A stretch of 64,000 nucleotides of DNA from Lutibacter profundi (GTDB lineage Bacteria > Bacteroidota > Bacteroidia > Flavobacteriales > Flavobacteriaceae). Under the pieces are notes generated by a model, which was not told where the DNA came from, ran no database searches, and saw nothing but the letters and a program-made list of their open reading frames with translations. The stretch covers positions 1,208,001-1,272,000 of the forward strand of contig NZ_CP013355.1 of the NCBI RefSeq assembly GCF_001543325.1. The letters are read 5' to 3'. The translations under genes were made by a program, and so were the position numbers. This document shows positions 36,842 through 44,532 of the stretch, piece after piece. Within the stretch, counting starts at the first letter, position 1; each line of letters starts with the position of its first letter.

Positions 36842-37189
36842 TTATTTTAAAGCAGCTAATGCCTGTGCTTTCAACCTTTTGATTGTTGCACCTATCTCAT
36901 CACAAGGTATTCCACTTGCAGAAACAGTTGCTGAGGCATATGTAGATCCTACGCCAACACTTACAGTTACTGATACAGATGCAGTACATTCGTCATCAGA
37001 AATATCTAACTGACTAGTATTAAAAGAATTGAAATCTTCAAAAGAATTAAAGTTAATATTCATAACAGTTGTTTCTGTTTCTGACATTGTTTTTACTTCT
37101 AATTTAACGTTTTCAACTGGATTTACATTTGAAGCAAATGCAAATGAAACGGTTAGTAATAATACTACTGATAATAATAAATTTTTCAT
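36842..37189 (-). CDS. Small secreted protein with two cysteines, unknown function
   Basis: 115 residues. Signal peptide about 1-20 (LLLSVVLLLTVSFAFAS), an acidic Ser/Thr/Asn-rich middle (35-67), then a beta-prone segment rich in Ser, Val, Ala and Gly between Cys68 and Cys96 (SVSVTVSVGVGS) and a basic helical tail (KRLKAQALAALK). A disulfide between the two Cys is plausible. No family recognised. It lies upstream of the GLPGLI/receptor pair on the same strand, separated from it by a strong terminator, so it may be the abundant secreted ligand or product of that system. That link is inference from context. Confidence 0.7.
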   Translation of the reverse strand: MKNLLLSVVLLLTVSFAFASNVNPVENVKLEVKTMSETETTVMNINFNSFEDFNSFNTSQLDISDDECTASVSVTVSVGVGSTYASATVSASGIPCDEIGATIKRLKAQALAALK

Positions 37190-37611
37190 AATGAAATAAT
37201 TTAGTTGCTCTTTAAGGTCTTGAGCAGTTAGTTTTCGACCATTTTTCGGTAATCATCCAAAATTTGCATTCGTTTTACTTATCTCAGTTCAGTCTCTTTT
37301 TTTGGCGAGTTATTCTAAAACCGTCTTTCGTTTACGATTTTATTTTTGTTTTGAACTGCTTATTTTCAGCCGAATACGTCTTTCAGATGGCTACCTACAT
37401 TTGATAAAACAACTATATAGTATATGTTTACAACTATGTAGTGTCTTTTTATTTTGTAAAAACTGCGAGGTGTATTACTTTTGTAATACTATCCTCTGTT
37501 TGTTATAGTAGCTATGTCATAGTTAGTGGTTTTAGGTTAAACAATGTATTCGCATATTTTGTTCTTAAAATGTTACAAACAGAGGATTTTATTTTTTTGG
37601 ATACAATAATT

Positions 37612-37636
37612 AGATTCCTGCCTACGCAGGAATGAC
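37612..37636. repeat. Dispersed palindrome, GCAGGAAT family
   Basis: AGATTCCTGCCTACGCAGGA then ATGAC. Arms ATTCCTGC and GCAGGAAT as at 5541-5560. Confidence 0.75.
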
Positions 37637-37835
37637 AAATATTTCAAAAAGTAACATGAATTTACAACAATTATTCCTTTCATTTTTGCAATTTTTTTGG
37701 AGTTTGTATCTTTTTTCTGGTTAAATGTAAAAAAAAAAAAAAAGACTTGGCAAAATTTTATTTTCTTTTATATGCTATATGTCAAAAGTTTATGGTTTTT
37801 GCATACTAAAGTAAGGAGAAAGCCTACTTTTAAGA

Positions 37836-38044
37836 AAATTTGTAGAGGTAAGTAGATAGTTTCATACGATTAATTTAATAAATTCTATTTGTATGTGTCA
37901 GGTCGAGCGCAGTCGAGACCTATTTATGTGTGATATAGTTCTCGACTGCGCTCGAACAGACAAATTATTTTTCATTACACTTTTATATTCAGTGTTTTAC
38001 CATTTCAAATTTAGATGTAGTTATCTACTGACCTCTATAAATTT
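37836..38044. mobile_element. MITE-like element, 209 bp, copy B
   Basis: Terminal inverted repeats of about 24 bp: left AAATTTGTAGAGGTAAGTAG and the complement of right TCTACTGACCTCTATAAATT differ at about four positions. Inside is a nested 16-bp inverted repeat (TCGAGCGCAGTCGAGA and TCTCGACTGCGCTCGA). The whole unit can fold back on itself. It is about 95 percent identical by eye to copy C (59778-59986), which places both as recent copies. No ORF or transposase inside, so non-autonomous. Target-site duplications could not be assigned. Confidence 0.75.
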
Positions 38045-38127
38045 GTAGTTAATTATTTAATATCCTAAGTTCAACATAAAGATTTCTGATTATTAATTAT
38101 TTACAAATGTTGTCGCAAAAAAAGGCT

Positions 38128-38172
38128 GTCATTCCTGCAAACCTACCTGTAGGCAGATAGATGCAGGAATCT
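38128..38172. repeat. Dispersed palindrome, GCAGGAAT family, expanded copy
   Basis: GTCATTCCTGC and GCAGGAATCT flank an inner inverted repeat ACCTACCTGTAGGCAGAT. Confidence 0.7.
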
Positions 38173-38271
38173 AAATGCATCCTAATTTATGAATTTCTTG
38201 TCTTCAATAGGATGTAGAACAAGTTATTAACATCAGACTATATTGCCAGATTGATTACTTAAAAACATCAA

Positions 38272-40035
38272 CTAAGCCACTTCGCTTGCGAATTGCATAT
38301 CGTACAAATTTTTATAGTAGCCGTTTTTATGTAACAACTCTAAGTGAGAGCCCTGCTCCACAATTCTACCTTTGTCCATCACTATAATTTTATCAGCTTT
38401 TTTAACAGTAGTTAACCTATGCGCTATAATTATAGAAGTTTGGTGCCTCGTAATTTTATCAGTTGCTTGCTGAATTAATTTTTCAGAATAAGAGTCTATA
38501 GATGATGTTGCTTCGTCTAAAATTAATATGCTTGGCTTACTAACATAGGCACGTAAAAAGGCAATTAATTGCCGTTGTCCAGATGATAGCATTGCCCCTC
38601 TTTCTTTTACATTGTAATGGTAATTATTAGGCAAACTCATAATAAATTCGTGAATTCCTATTTCTTTGGCTGCGTTTTTTACTTCGTCTAACGTAATAGT
38701 TTCATTACTTAAAATAATATTATTAAAAATTGAATCTGAAAACAAAAACACATCTTGTAAAACAACTGCTATTTTCTTTCTCAATGATTTTAAGGTATAT
38801 TGTTTAATATTTTGATTATCCACACATATTTCACCTTCATTAATTTCATAAAAACGATTTATTAAATTGATAATGGTAGATTTTCCTGCTCCTGTTGCAC
38901 CAACTATAGCAACTGTTTCTCCTGCATTAACATTAAATGATATTCCTTTTAAAACTTCTTCACCTTCAATATAACTAAAATGTACATTTTTAAATGCAAT
39001 GTTACCCTTAAAATCTTTAGCCTCAACTTTACCTGTTTTATCAATTTGACTATGAGTGTCTAAAACTTCAAAAACTCGATCACCAGCTACCATTCCCATT
39101 TGAAGTGTATTAAACTTATCGGCTATTTGGCGTAGTGGTCTAAATAACATTTGAGACATCATAATAAATGCAATAATCTGTCCGGCATCTGTTATTCCTT
39201 CATTTACAATATCTAAACTTCCATACCACACCAATAAACCAACGGCAATTGATGATAAAATTTCTGCTATTGGAAAGAAAATTGAATAATACCAAACAGT
39301 TCGTACATGTGCTTTTTTGTGCTTATTATTAATTTTTATAAAATTTTCATATTCAATTTTTTCACGGTTAAAAAGCTGAACTATATTCATACCTGTAACC
39401 CGCTCTTGTACAAAACCATTTAAATTGGCAACTTGTATTCTAACTTCTTGAAAGGCCGATTTTATAGCTATTTGAAATAATTTAGTAGCGTAAATTAAAA
39501 TAGGAAGTATTATAAAAGCAATGAATGCTAATTTCCAGTTCATCCATAACATTACAATTGCAACCACAAACATTTTGAGTAAATCACTTATAATCATAAA
39601 CAACCCTTGCCCAAAAAATTGCGCTATGGTTTCAGTATCTGACACTAATCGTGTAACTAATTTCCCTACGGAAGAATTATCAAAATAAGACATTTTAAAC
39701 TGCAACATATGTTTTTGCAATTGAATCCTTATATCTTTAATAATATGCTGTCCCATCCAATTTACAATGTAAATAAATAAAAACTGTAAAATCACTTCTG
39801 CAAGTAAAAACAAAATCATTAATAAAGAATAATTTAAAAGGCCTTCTTTATCTTTATTCTCAAAATAAATCATGACAATTTTTTGCAATAAAATTGGTTT
39901 TGCTACTGAAACAATTGACATTAAAATTGCTGAAATAGTACTAACAATAAATTGCCATTTATACCTAGCTGCAAAACCCATTAAACGCTTAAATATTTTT
40001 GCGTCAAAAGCGTTCCCTGTAACTTTCTTACTCAT
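38272..40035 (-). CDS. ABC exporter (MsbA/MdlB-like), fused permease and ATPase
   Basis: 587 residues. Six-helix type I exporter domain (about 20-320), then a nucleotide-binding domain with Walker A GATGAGKST, Q-loop VLQDVFLFSD, signature LSSGQRQ, Walker B ILILDEATSS and switch His in IIAHRLTT. It works as a homodimer or with another half-transporter. The substrate may be lipid or drug but is not determined by sequence. It is cotranscribed downstream of truA (8-base overlap). Confidence 0.93.
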   Translation of the reverse strand: MSKKVTGNAFDAKIFKRLMGFAARYKWQFIVSTISAILMSIVSVAKPILLQKIVMIYFENKDKEGLLNYSLLMILFLLAEVILQFLFIYIVNWMGQHIIKDIRIQLQKHMLQFKMSYFDNSSVGKLVTRLVSDTETIAQFFGQGLFMIISDLLKMFVVAIVMLWMNWKLAFIAFIILPILIYATKLFQIAIKSAFQEVRIQVANLNGFVQERVTGMNIVQLFNREKIEYENFIKINNKHKKAHVRTVWYYSIFFPIAEILSSIAVGLLVWYGSLDIVNEGITDAGQIIAFIMMSQMLFRPLRQIADKFNTLQMGMVAGDRVFEVLDTHSQIDKTGKVEAKDFKGNIAFKNVHFSYIEGEEVLKGISFNVNAGETVAIVGATGAGKSTIINLINRFYEINEGEICVDNQNIKQYTLKSLRKKIAVVLQDVFLFSDSIFNNIILSNETITLDEVKNAAKEIGIHEFIMSLPNNYHYNVKERGAMLSSGQRQLIAFLRAYVSKPSILILDEATSSIDSYSEKLIQQATDKITRHQTSIIIAHRLTTVKKADKIIVMDKGRIVEQGSHLELLHKNGYYKNLYDMQFASEVA

Positions 40036-40780
40036 TCATAAAAATTGTTTTTGGATAGGTAACGCTTGTTAAAAACAACCCTTGAGACGGTGCAGAAGTC
40101 CCTGCGTTACATCTATCTCTACTTTCAATTATTTGTTTAAAATCTTCCAATGTTATTTTATTATTGCCAACATCAAGTAATGTTCCTACAATTGCCCTCA
40201 CCATATTTCTTAAAAATCTATCTGCTGTAATATGAAAAGTTAGCATTTTATCTGTTACAATCCATACTGCTTTTTTAATTTCACAATTATATGTTTTAAC
40301 ATTAGAATTGGCACGTGCAAAACTTTTAAAATTAGTGTAATTTAATAAAATTTTTGCCGCTTCATTCATTTTAATAATATTTAACTTTTTATTAGTAAGC
40401 TGCCAAGTAGTTTCAGTTAAAAAAGGATTTCTTCCTAAAAAAATACGATATTCATAACTTCTACTAGTTGCATCAAAACGTGCATGAGCATTTTTAGAAA
40501 CTTTTGAAATATTATTTATAACAATATCATTTGGCAATAAGGAATTTAATCTATAAATTATATCTTTAATATCAATTTCATCATCAAAATCTACATGTGC
40601 AAAAAGCCGTTCAGCATGCACACCTGTATCTGTTCTTCCAGCACCAACCACATTTATTTCTGTTCGGAAAATAGTTGTAAAAGCATTGTTTATTAATTCC
40701 TGAATACTAATAGCATTTGGTTGTAGTTGCCAACCATGATAATTTGTTCCTTTATATGATAATTCAATAAAATATCTCAA
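40028..40780 (-). CDS. truA: tRNA pseudouridine synthase A
   Basis: 250 residues from a TTG at 40780 (LRYFIELSYKGTNYHGWQ), matching the usual TruA N-terminus. Catalytic Asp in GAGRTDTGVHA, then ARFDATSRSYEYRI and FLRNMVRAIVGTLLDVG. It modifies U38-40 in the anticodon arm of tRNAs. The frame is open to an ATG pair at 40814-40819, but that ATG lies immediately before and within the TATATTTG promoter box (40804-40811, minus), so it would be outside the transcript. TTG is therefore preferred. Confidence 0.92.
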   Translation of the reverse strand: MRYFIELSYKGTNYHGWQLQPNAISIQELINNAFTTIFRTEINVVGAGRTDTGVHAERLFAHVDFDDEIDIKDIIYRLNSLLPNDIVINNISKVSKNAHARFDATSRSYEYRIFLGRNPFLTETTWQLTNKKLNIIKMNEAAKILLNYTNFKSFARANSNVKTYNCEIKKAVWIVTDKMLTFHITADRFLRNMVRAIVGTLLDVGNNKITLEDFKQIIESRDRCNAGTSAPSQGLFLTSVTYPKTIFMNE

Positions 40781-40789
40781 TTGAAATGT

Positions 40790-40811
40790 TATTTTTGTAC
40801 AGCTGCAAATA
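40790..40811. promoter_or_regulatory. Back-to-back -7 boxes of truA and the phosphoesterase gene
   Basis: TATTTTTG on the + strand (40790-40797) and TATATTTG on the minus strand (40804-40811) lie six bases apart and face in opposite directions. The polymerase sites overlap, so the two transcripts may interfere. Neither has a clear -33 TTTG. Confidence 0.55.
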
Positions 40812-40846
40812 TACATCATATTTGTTATTTTGGATTTTATTTACTT

Positions 40847-41341
40847 ATGAAAAAAATATTATTACTTTCTGATACCCATGGCTTTATTGATAGCCAAATA
40901 TTAAAATTTATAAAAAAAGCCGATGAGGTTTGGCACGCTGGTGATATAGGGTCTCTTGAAGTTATTGACACTATTAAAAAAGTAAAACCTTTAAGAGCTG
41001 TTTATGGTAATATTGATAATGCTTTGATAAGAACTGAATACCCATTAGATGCTATATTTACCATTGAGAAAGTAAGCGTTTGGATAACACATATTGGCGG
41101 ATATCCAAATAGATATGATCAAAGAATTAAAGAAAAGATTATAAAAAACCCTCCTCAATTATTTATTAGTGGGCATTCTCATATTTTAAAAGTGATTTTT
41201 GACAAAAAACTTAATTTATTACATATAAATCCAGGTGCAGTAGGAAAATATGGATTTCACAAAATAAGAACTATGGTTCGGTTTGAAATTCATGAAGGAA
41301 CTATTTCTAATTTAGAAATTATAGAGTTAAACAACGTTTAA
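40847..41341 (+). CDS. YfcE/MJ0936-type metallophosphoesterase
   Basis: 164 residues from ATG 40847 (MKKILLLSDTHG). An earlier in-frame ATG at 40781 lies upstream of the promoter box and is rejected. Metal-binding motifs: SDTHG, HAGDIGS, YGNIDN, and GHSH plus INPGAVG near the end, the full dimetal set. The family hydrolyses phosphodiesters. Cytoplasmic, physiological substrate unknown. Confidence 0.92.
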   Translation: MKKILLLSDTHGFIDSQILKFIKKADEVWHAGDIGSLEVIDTIKKVKPLRAVYGNIDNALIRTEYPLDAIFTIEKVSVWITHIGGYPNRYDQRIKEKIIKNPPQLFISGHSHILKVIFDKKLNLLHINPGAVGKYGFHKIRTMVRFEIHEGTISNLEIIELNNV

Positions 41342-43047
41342 TACACAATTGGAACTGAAATGAAAATTCGTGTCCCTGAGTTTGATGATACTATATTTAT
41401 CAACCCTCCAAGAACGTGAATTCTAGCTTCTATTTGGCTTAATCCAATCCCTTTTTTATTACGTACTTTATCTACATCAAATCCTTTACCATCATCAAAA
41501 ATAACAACTTGCAGATTCCCATTTAGCTGTTCTAATTTAATAACACCATTCTGGGCTTTGCTATGCTTTAACATATTATTCACTATTTCATTGATAATGT
41601 TAAAGAGTTTAATTTCAAAATTTTGGTTAAATCTGGTAATATTTTTTGAATTAACACTTATTTTCAAAGTAGAGTTTGAAGCTTTTTCACACAAATCTTG
41701 AACTGCTACAGTTAATCCAAATTTTAATAAAACTGATGATATTAATTTATGTGACAAATCTCTAATTTGATCTGCGGCGTCAGAAATAATAGCTTGAGAC
41801 TTATCAATTTCAATGGGCGTACTATCCTTTAATTGCTTTTTACTTGCGTATAAATGTAAACTTGCAGCCGATAATAATGCACTAACATTATCATGTAAAA
41901 CCGAAGCTATTTGTCTACGCTCTTCTATTCTACCGTCTAATGTTGCAACTAAAATTTTAGATTGGGCATCGCTTTTTACTTTTTCAATAGCACTATTATA
42001 AATAAGTTGCTCTTGTGCTATTTGAAGTTTATAATTTTTTTTGGAAAGTCTGTATAATTTAAAAATTATATAAATAACCAGTAATAAAATAACAGAAGCA
42101 ATGCTCAACCCAAATGTCCAATATTCCGCTTTCAATCGTTTATTTTTTTCTATTTGAGCTTCTTTTTCTTTTTTAGCAACCTTATACTTAGATTCTATCT
42201 CTGCTATTTCTTTATACTTTAATTCTTGTTTTAAAGAATCATCAATAACCGAATATTTATCCTGATATTCATACGCTTTTTTATAATCATCTAAAGCACT
42301 GTATGCATAGGCCATATTTATGTAGGCTGATCGTCTTGTCTTTTTATCAAGTTCATTTTTCCCATTTCCTACAATTGACAAAGCCTTTTGAAACATTTTT
42401 AAAGACTCTTTATATTTACCTTGCATATAATATATACCGCCTAAATTATTTATAATTCCAGCCTCAATATCCAAATTACCGAGAATTTTTTGATAATTTG
42501 CAGCAATTTTTGAATGCTCAATGGCTTTATTATAATTAGCTTTCAAGTAATAAACACCAGATAAATTAGCATGTATTTTAGCTTTTAGATCTTCTTTATT
42601 TTTAATTTTTTTACCAATCTCAATCGCTTTAATATAATTAACCAATGCACTGTCAACAATACCATCTAACTGAAAGTTTCCTCCTTTCTTAAAATAAATA
42701 TATTGAAGTGTTTCGTAATCTGATTTAATTAGTGGAATTATTTTACTGTAGTTTAAATTTGATTTTTTAAAATCGCCATTATCGCGTAAAATATCTGCTA
42801 ACATTCTATGGCTATTAATAATAGCAACTGTATCTTTTTGATTTTCAACTTCATCAATTACTTTGTATAATTGCTGAAGAGCTTCCTTGGTTTTTCCTTG
42901 ATTAATTAACTCTTTTATAGCAATTAATTTTTTATTTTTTAAATCAATTGAGAATTCAATTGGATGATTTAAATTATCTGCAGAAACACTTGCTATTAAA
43001 ATTAAATTAATAAAAATTATAAATAATGCTCGTTTTAGAAACTTCAT
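41338..43047 (-). CDS. Sensor histidine kinase with N-terminal TPR repeats (NarX/DesK-type catalytic core)
   Basis: 569 residues. Signal-like N-terminal helix, about five tetratricopeptide repeats in a periplasmic region (for example ANLSGVYYLKANYNKAIEHS, NNLGGIYYMQGKYKESLKMF), a coiled segment, one membrane helix (about 310-335), then HisKA_3 with the phospho-His in RRQIASVLHDNVSALL and HATPase motifs NEIVNNMLKHSKA and DDGKGFDVDKVRNKKGIGL. It is located 19 bases downstream of a NarL-type regulator on the same strand and surely its partner. The TPR part may sense a protein ligand. Confidence 0.93.
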   Translation of the reverse strand: MKFLKRALFIIFINLILIASVSADNLNHPIEFSIDLKNKKLIAIKELINQGKTKEALQQLYKVIDEVENQKDTVAIINSHRMLADILRDNGDFKKSNLNYSKIIPLIKSDYETLQYIYFKKGGNFQLDGIVDSALVNYIKAIEIGKKIKNKEDLKAKIHANLSGVYYLKANYNKAIEHSKIAANYQKILGNLDIEAGIINNLGGIYYMQGKYKESLKMFQKALSIVGNGKNELDKKTRRSAYINMAYAYSALDDYKKAYEYQDKYSVIDDSLKQELKYKEIAEIESKYKVAKKEKEAQIEKNKRLKAEYWTFGLSIASVILLLVIYIIFKLYRLSKKNYKLQIAQEQLIYNSAIEKVKSDAQSKILVATLDGRIEERRQIASVLHDNVSALLSAASLHLYASKKQLKDSTPIEIDKSQAIISDAADQIRDLSHKLISSVLLKFGLTVAVQDLCEKASNSTLKISVNSKNITRFNQNFEIKLFNIINEIVNNMLKHSKAQNGVIKLEQLNGNLQVVIFDDGKGFDVDKVRNKKGIGLSQIEARIHVLGGLINIVSSNSGTRIFISVPIVY

Positions 43048-43066
43048 TATGTGATTTTAATGAAAA

Positions 43067-43726
43067 TTAAACAATATTGTTTTTAACTGCATAAATAGCT
43101 AAACCTACTACATTTTTAACATTTAATTTACTAATTAAATTTTTTCTGTGTGTTTCAACTGTGTTTATGCTAATATGAAGTAATTTACTAATTTCTTTTG
43201 AGCTATATTGTTCAGCAATTAATTTCAAAACTTCTATTTCACGTGGAGTTAACGAACTAAAAAAAGAACTTTCTATAGATTCTCTATTACTTTTTATGGC
43301 ATTATTTGTAAAAGTTGCAATTAACTTATCTTGAATACTTTTACTAAAATATTGCTTGCCTTTATAAACTACATTTATAGCTTCAATAATATTTTCGGCT
43401 GCACATTTTTTTGCTAAAAAACCACTAGCTCCAATTTTTAGAACTTCTTTAATAAGTTTGGTATCATCATAGCTTGATAATATAATAACTTTTTGCTGTA
43501 AGCCTTTTTTAAAAAAATATTGCAGTACGCCAACCCCGTCAATTTTTGGCATATTGATATCTAAAATTAGAATATCTGCAGTGTTTTTTTTAAACCAGTC
43601 AATCACATCTTCGCCATTAAGCGAATAACCAACAACTTCTATGTTTTTTTCGGATCCCAACACTGCAATAATACCATCTATTAATAGTTGATGATCGTCT
43701 GCAATATAAACTTTTATCTTTTCCAA
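43067..43726 (-). CDS. NarL/FixJ-type response regulator
   Basis: 219 residues from a TTG at 43726 (LEKIKVYIADDHQLL). The receiver domain has the acceptor Asp in ILILDINMPKIDG, Ser/Thr in IILSS and Lys in GFLAKKC. The LuxR-type DNA-binding domain reads LTPREIEVLKLIAEQYSSKE then ISINTVETHRKNLISKL. The frame is open to an ATG at 43777, but a TAAATTTG promoter box on the minus strand lies between that ATG and the receiver domain, so TTG is preferred. Partner of the downstream TPR kinase. Confidence 0.9.
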   Translation of the reverse strand: MEKIKVYIADDHQLLIDGIIAVLGSEKNIEVVGYSLNGEDVIDWFKKNTADILILDINMPKIDGVGVLQYFFKKGLQQKVIILSSYDDTKLIKEVLKIGASGFLAKKCAAENIIEAINVVYKGKQYFSKSIQDKLIATFTNNAIKSNRESIESSFFSSLTPREIEVLKLIAEQYSSKEISKLLHISINTVETHRKNLISKLNVKNVVGLAIYAVKNNIV

Positions 43727-43813
43727 TATTTTCCCTGTTCCAAATTTATGACTAAATAACACAAAATTTATACCCAAAAGTAGTGAAATTTATTTCTAAC
43801 TGTAAACCGTTAT

Positions 43814-43851
43814 AAAAAAACCATTTCAAATTAAATTGAAATGGTTTTTTT
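43814..43851. terminator. Bidirectional hairpin between DUF4293 and the response regulator
   Basis: Sixteen-base arms from A7-CCATTTCAA (43814-43829) and TTGAAATGG-T7 (43836-43851). It terminates DUF4293 transcripts on the minus strand. Confidence 0.85.
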
Positions 43852-43877
43852 GCACTAAATACACTAAGATAAAAGGT

Positions 43878-44312
43878 TTACCGTAATCTATCAACAGATT
43901 TTACAAGTTCTTCATCCTTCTTAATAGCCTTATTTGCAATTACTACAAATAAAATTGTTAAAATTGGAATAAACAACCCAATACCTTTCTCAGAAATTTT
44001 AATTTCTCCAGATAAGTTTTGTGAAAAATATACGATGATACCTAATAAAATAAAATTGGTCAAAATTGCTAATCGGCCTAACACAAATTGTAATTGCCTC
44101 TTTTTAAATTGAAAAATAGCAATAAATGTTAAAGCAGCTGAAACAAAAAATAGTATAGCCATTATTTTTAATGGTACACTTTCTGTTCGAAAGGAATCTA
44201 TAACAAAAAAGCTAATTCCTTTATCATCAACCCAAAGATTAAATACAAATATTAACCCTCCTGAAAGGAGTGTTGCTAAAAGTAAATAAACAGATTGTAT
44301 TCTTTGAATCAT
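43878..44312 (-). CDS. DUF4293 four-helix membrane protein
   Basis: 144 residues from ATG 44312 (MIQRIQSVYLLLATLLSG), the usual start of the family. The eight residues encoded further upstream (from 44336) are not needed. Four membrane helices, with a short loop after the first helix (WVDDKGISFFVIDSF) and a charged C-terminus. Function unknown. The family is Bacteroidota specific and commonly next to rho, from which it is divergent here. Confidence 0.88.
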   Translation of the reverse strand: MIQRIQSVYLLLATLLSGGLIFVFNLWVDDKGISFFVIDSFRTESVPLKIMAILFFVSAALTFIAIFQFKKRQLQFVLGRLAILTNFILLGIIVYFSQNLSGEIKISEKGIGLFIPILTILFVVIANKAIKKDEELVKSVDRLR

Positions 44313-44388
44313 ACCTAATAAAATAATTAAAAGCAAAAATACATTTTCTTTTTTAAAGAATAAAGATTACATATATAAAATAATTTCA

Positions 44389-44396
44389 TATATTTG
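44389..44396 (+). promoter_or_regulatory. -7 box of rho
   Basis: TATATTTG, 137 bases before the rho ATG, giving a leader of about 130 bases with a 21-codon ORF at its very start (44399-44464). A matching -33 TTTG is not apparent. Confidence 0.6.
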
Positions 44397-44398
44397 CG

Positions 44399-44464
44399 AT
44401 GTTCCTATTACTTAGCGGTAAAGGAAAGCTACAACTAAAACAACTTGATTACCTCAAAGTTTAA
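44399..44464 (+). CDS. Possible leader ORF of rho
   Basis: MFLLLSGKGKLQLKQLDYLKV then TAA, with seven Leu among 21 residues. The ATG begins two bases after the TATATTTG box, so it would be at or even just before the first transcribed base. No terminator-like hairpin was identified downstream, so a regulatory role is uncertain, and the ORF may be chance. Confidence 0.3.
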   Translation: MFLLLSGKGKLQLKQLDYLKV

Positions 44465-44532
44465 TTCACAAAAATTATTTAAAGAATAATTAAGATAGTC
44501 TTACATATTAATAATAATTACAACTAAACATA

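Larger units (their letters stand above)
37190..38271. other. 1.1 kb gene-poor region with repeats
   Basis: No convincing gene. It contains a TGCTC/GAGCA stem near 37208-37227 in the leader of the small secreted protein gene, a TATTAC-TTTT-GTAATA palindrome near 37472-37487, GCAGGAAT-family repeats at 37612-37636 and 38128-38172, an A14 run near 37729-37743 and the MITE-like element at 37836-38044. Short frames present here (e.g. 37302-37508) have no codon or family signal. Confidence 0.7.

Noticed and set aside
37302-37508. 68-codon frame MASYSKTVFRLRFYFC... in the gene-poor region
   Set aside because: Composition is that of translated AT-rich non-coding DNA, with no start context, family or neighbour support.
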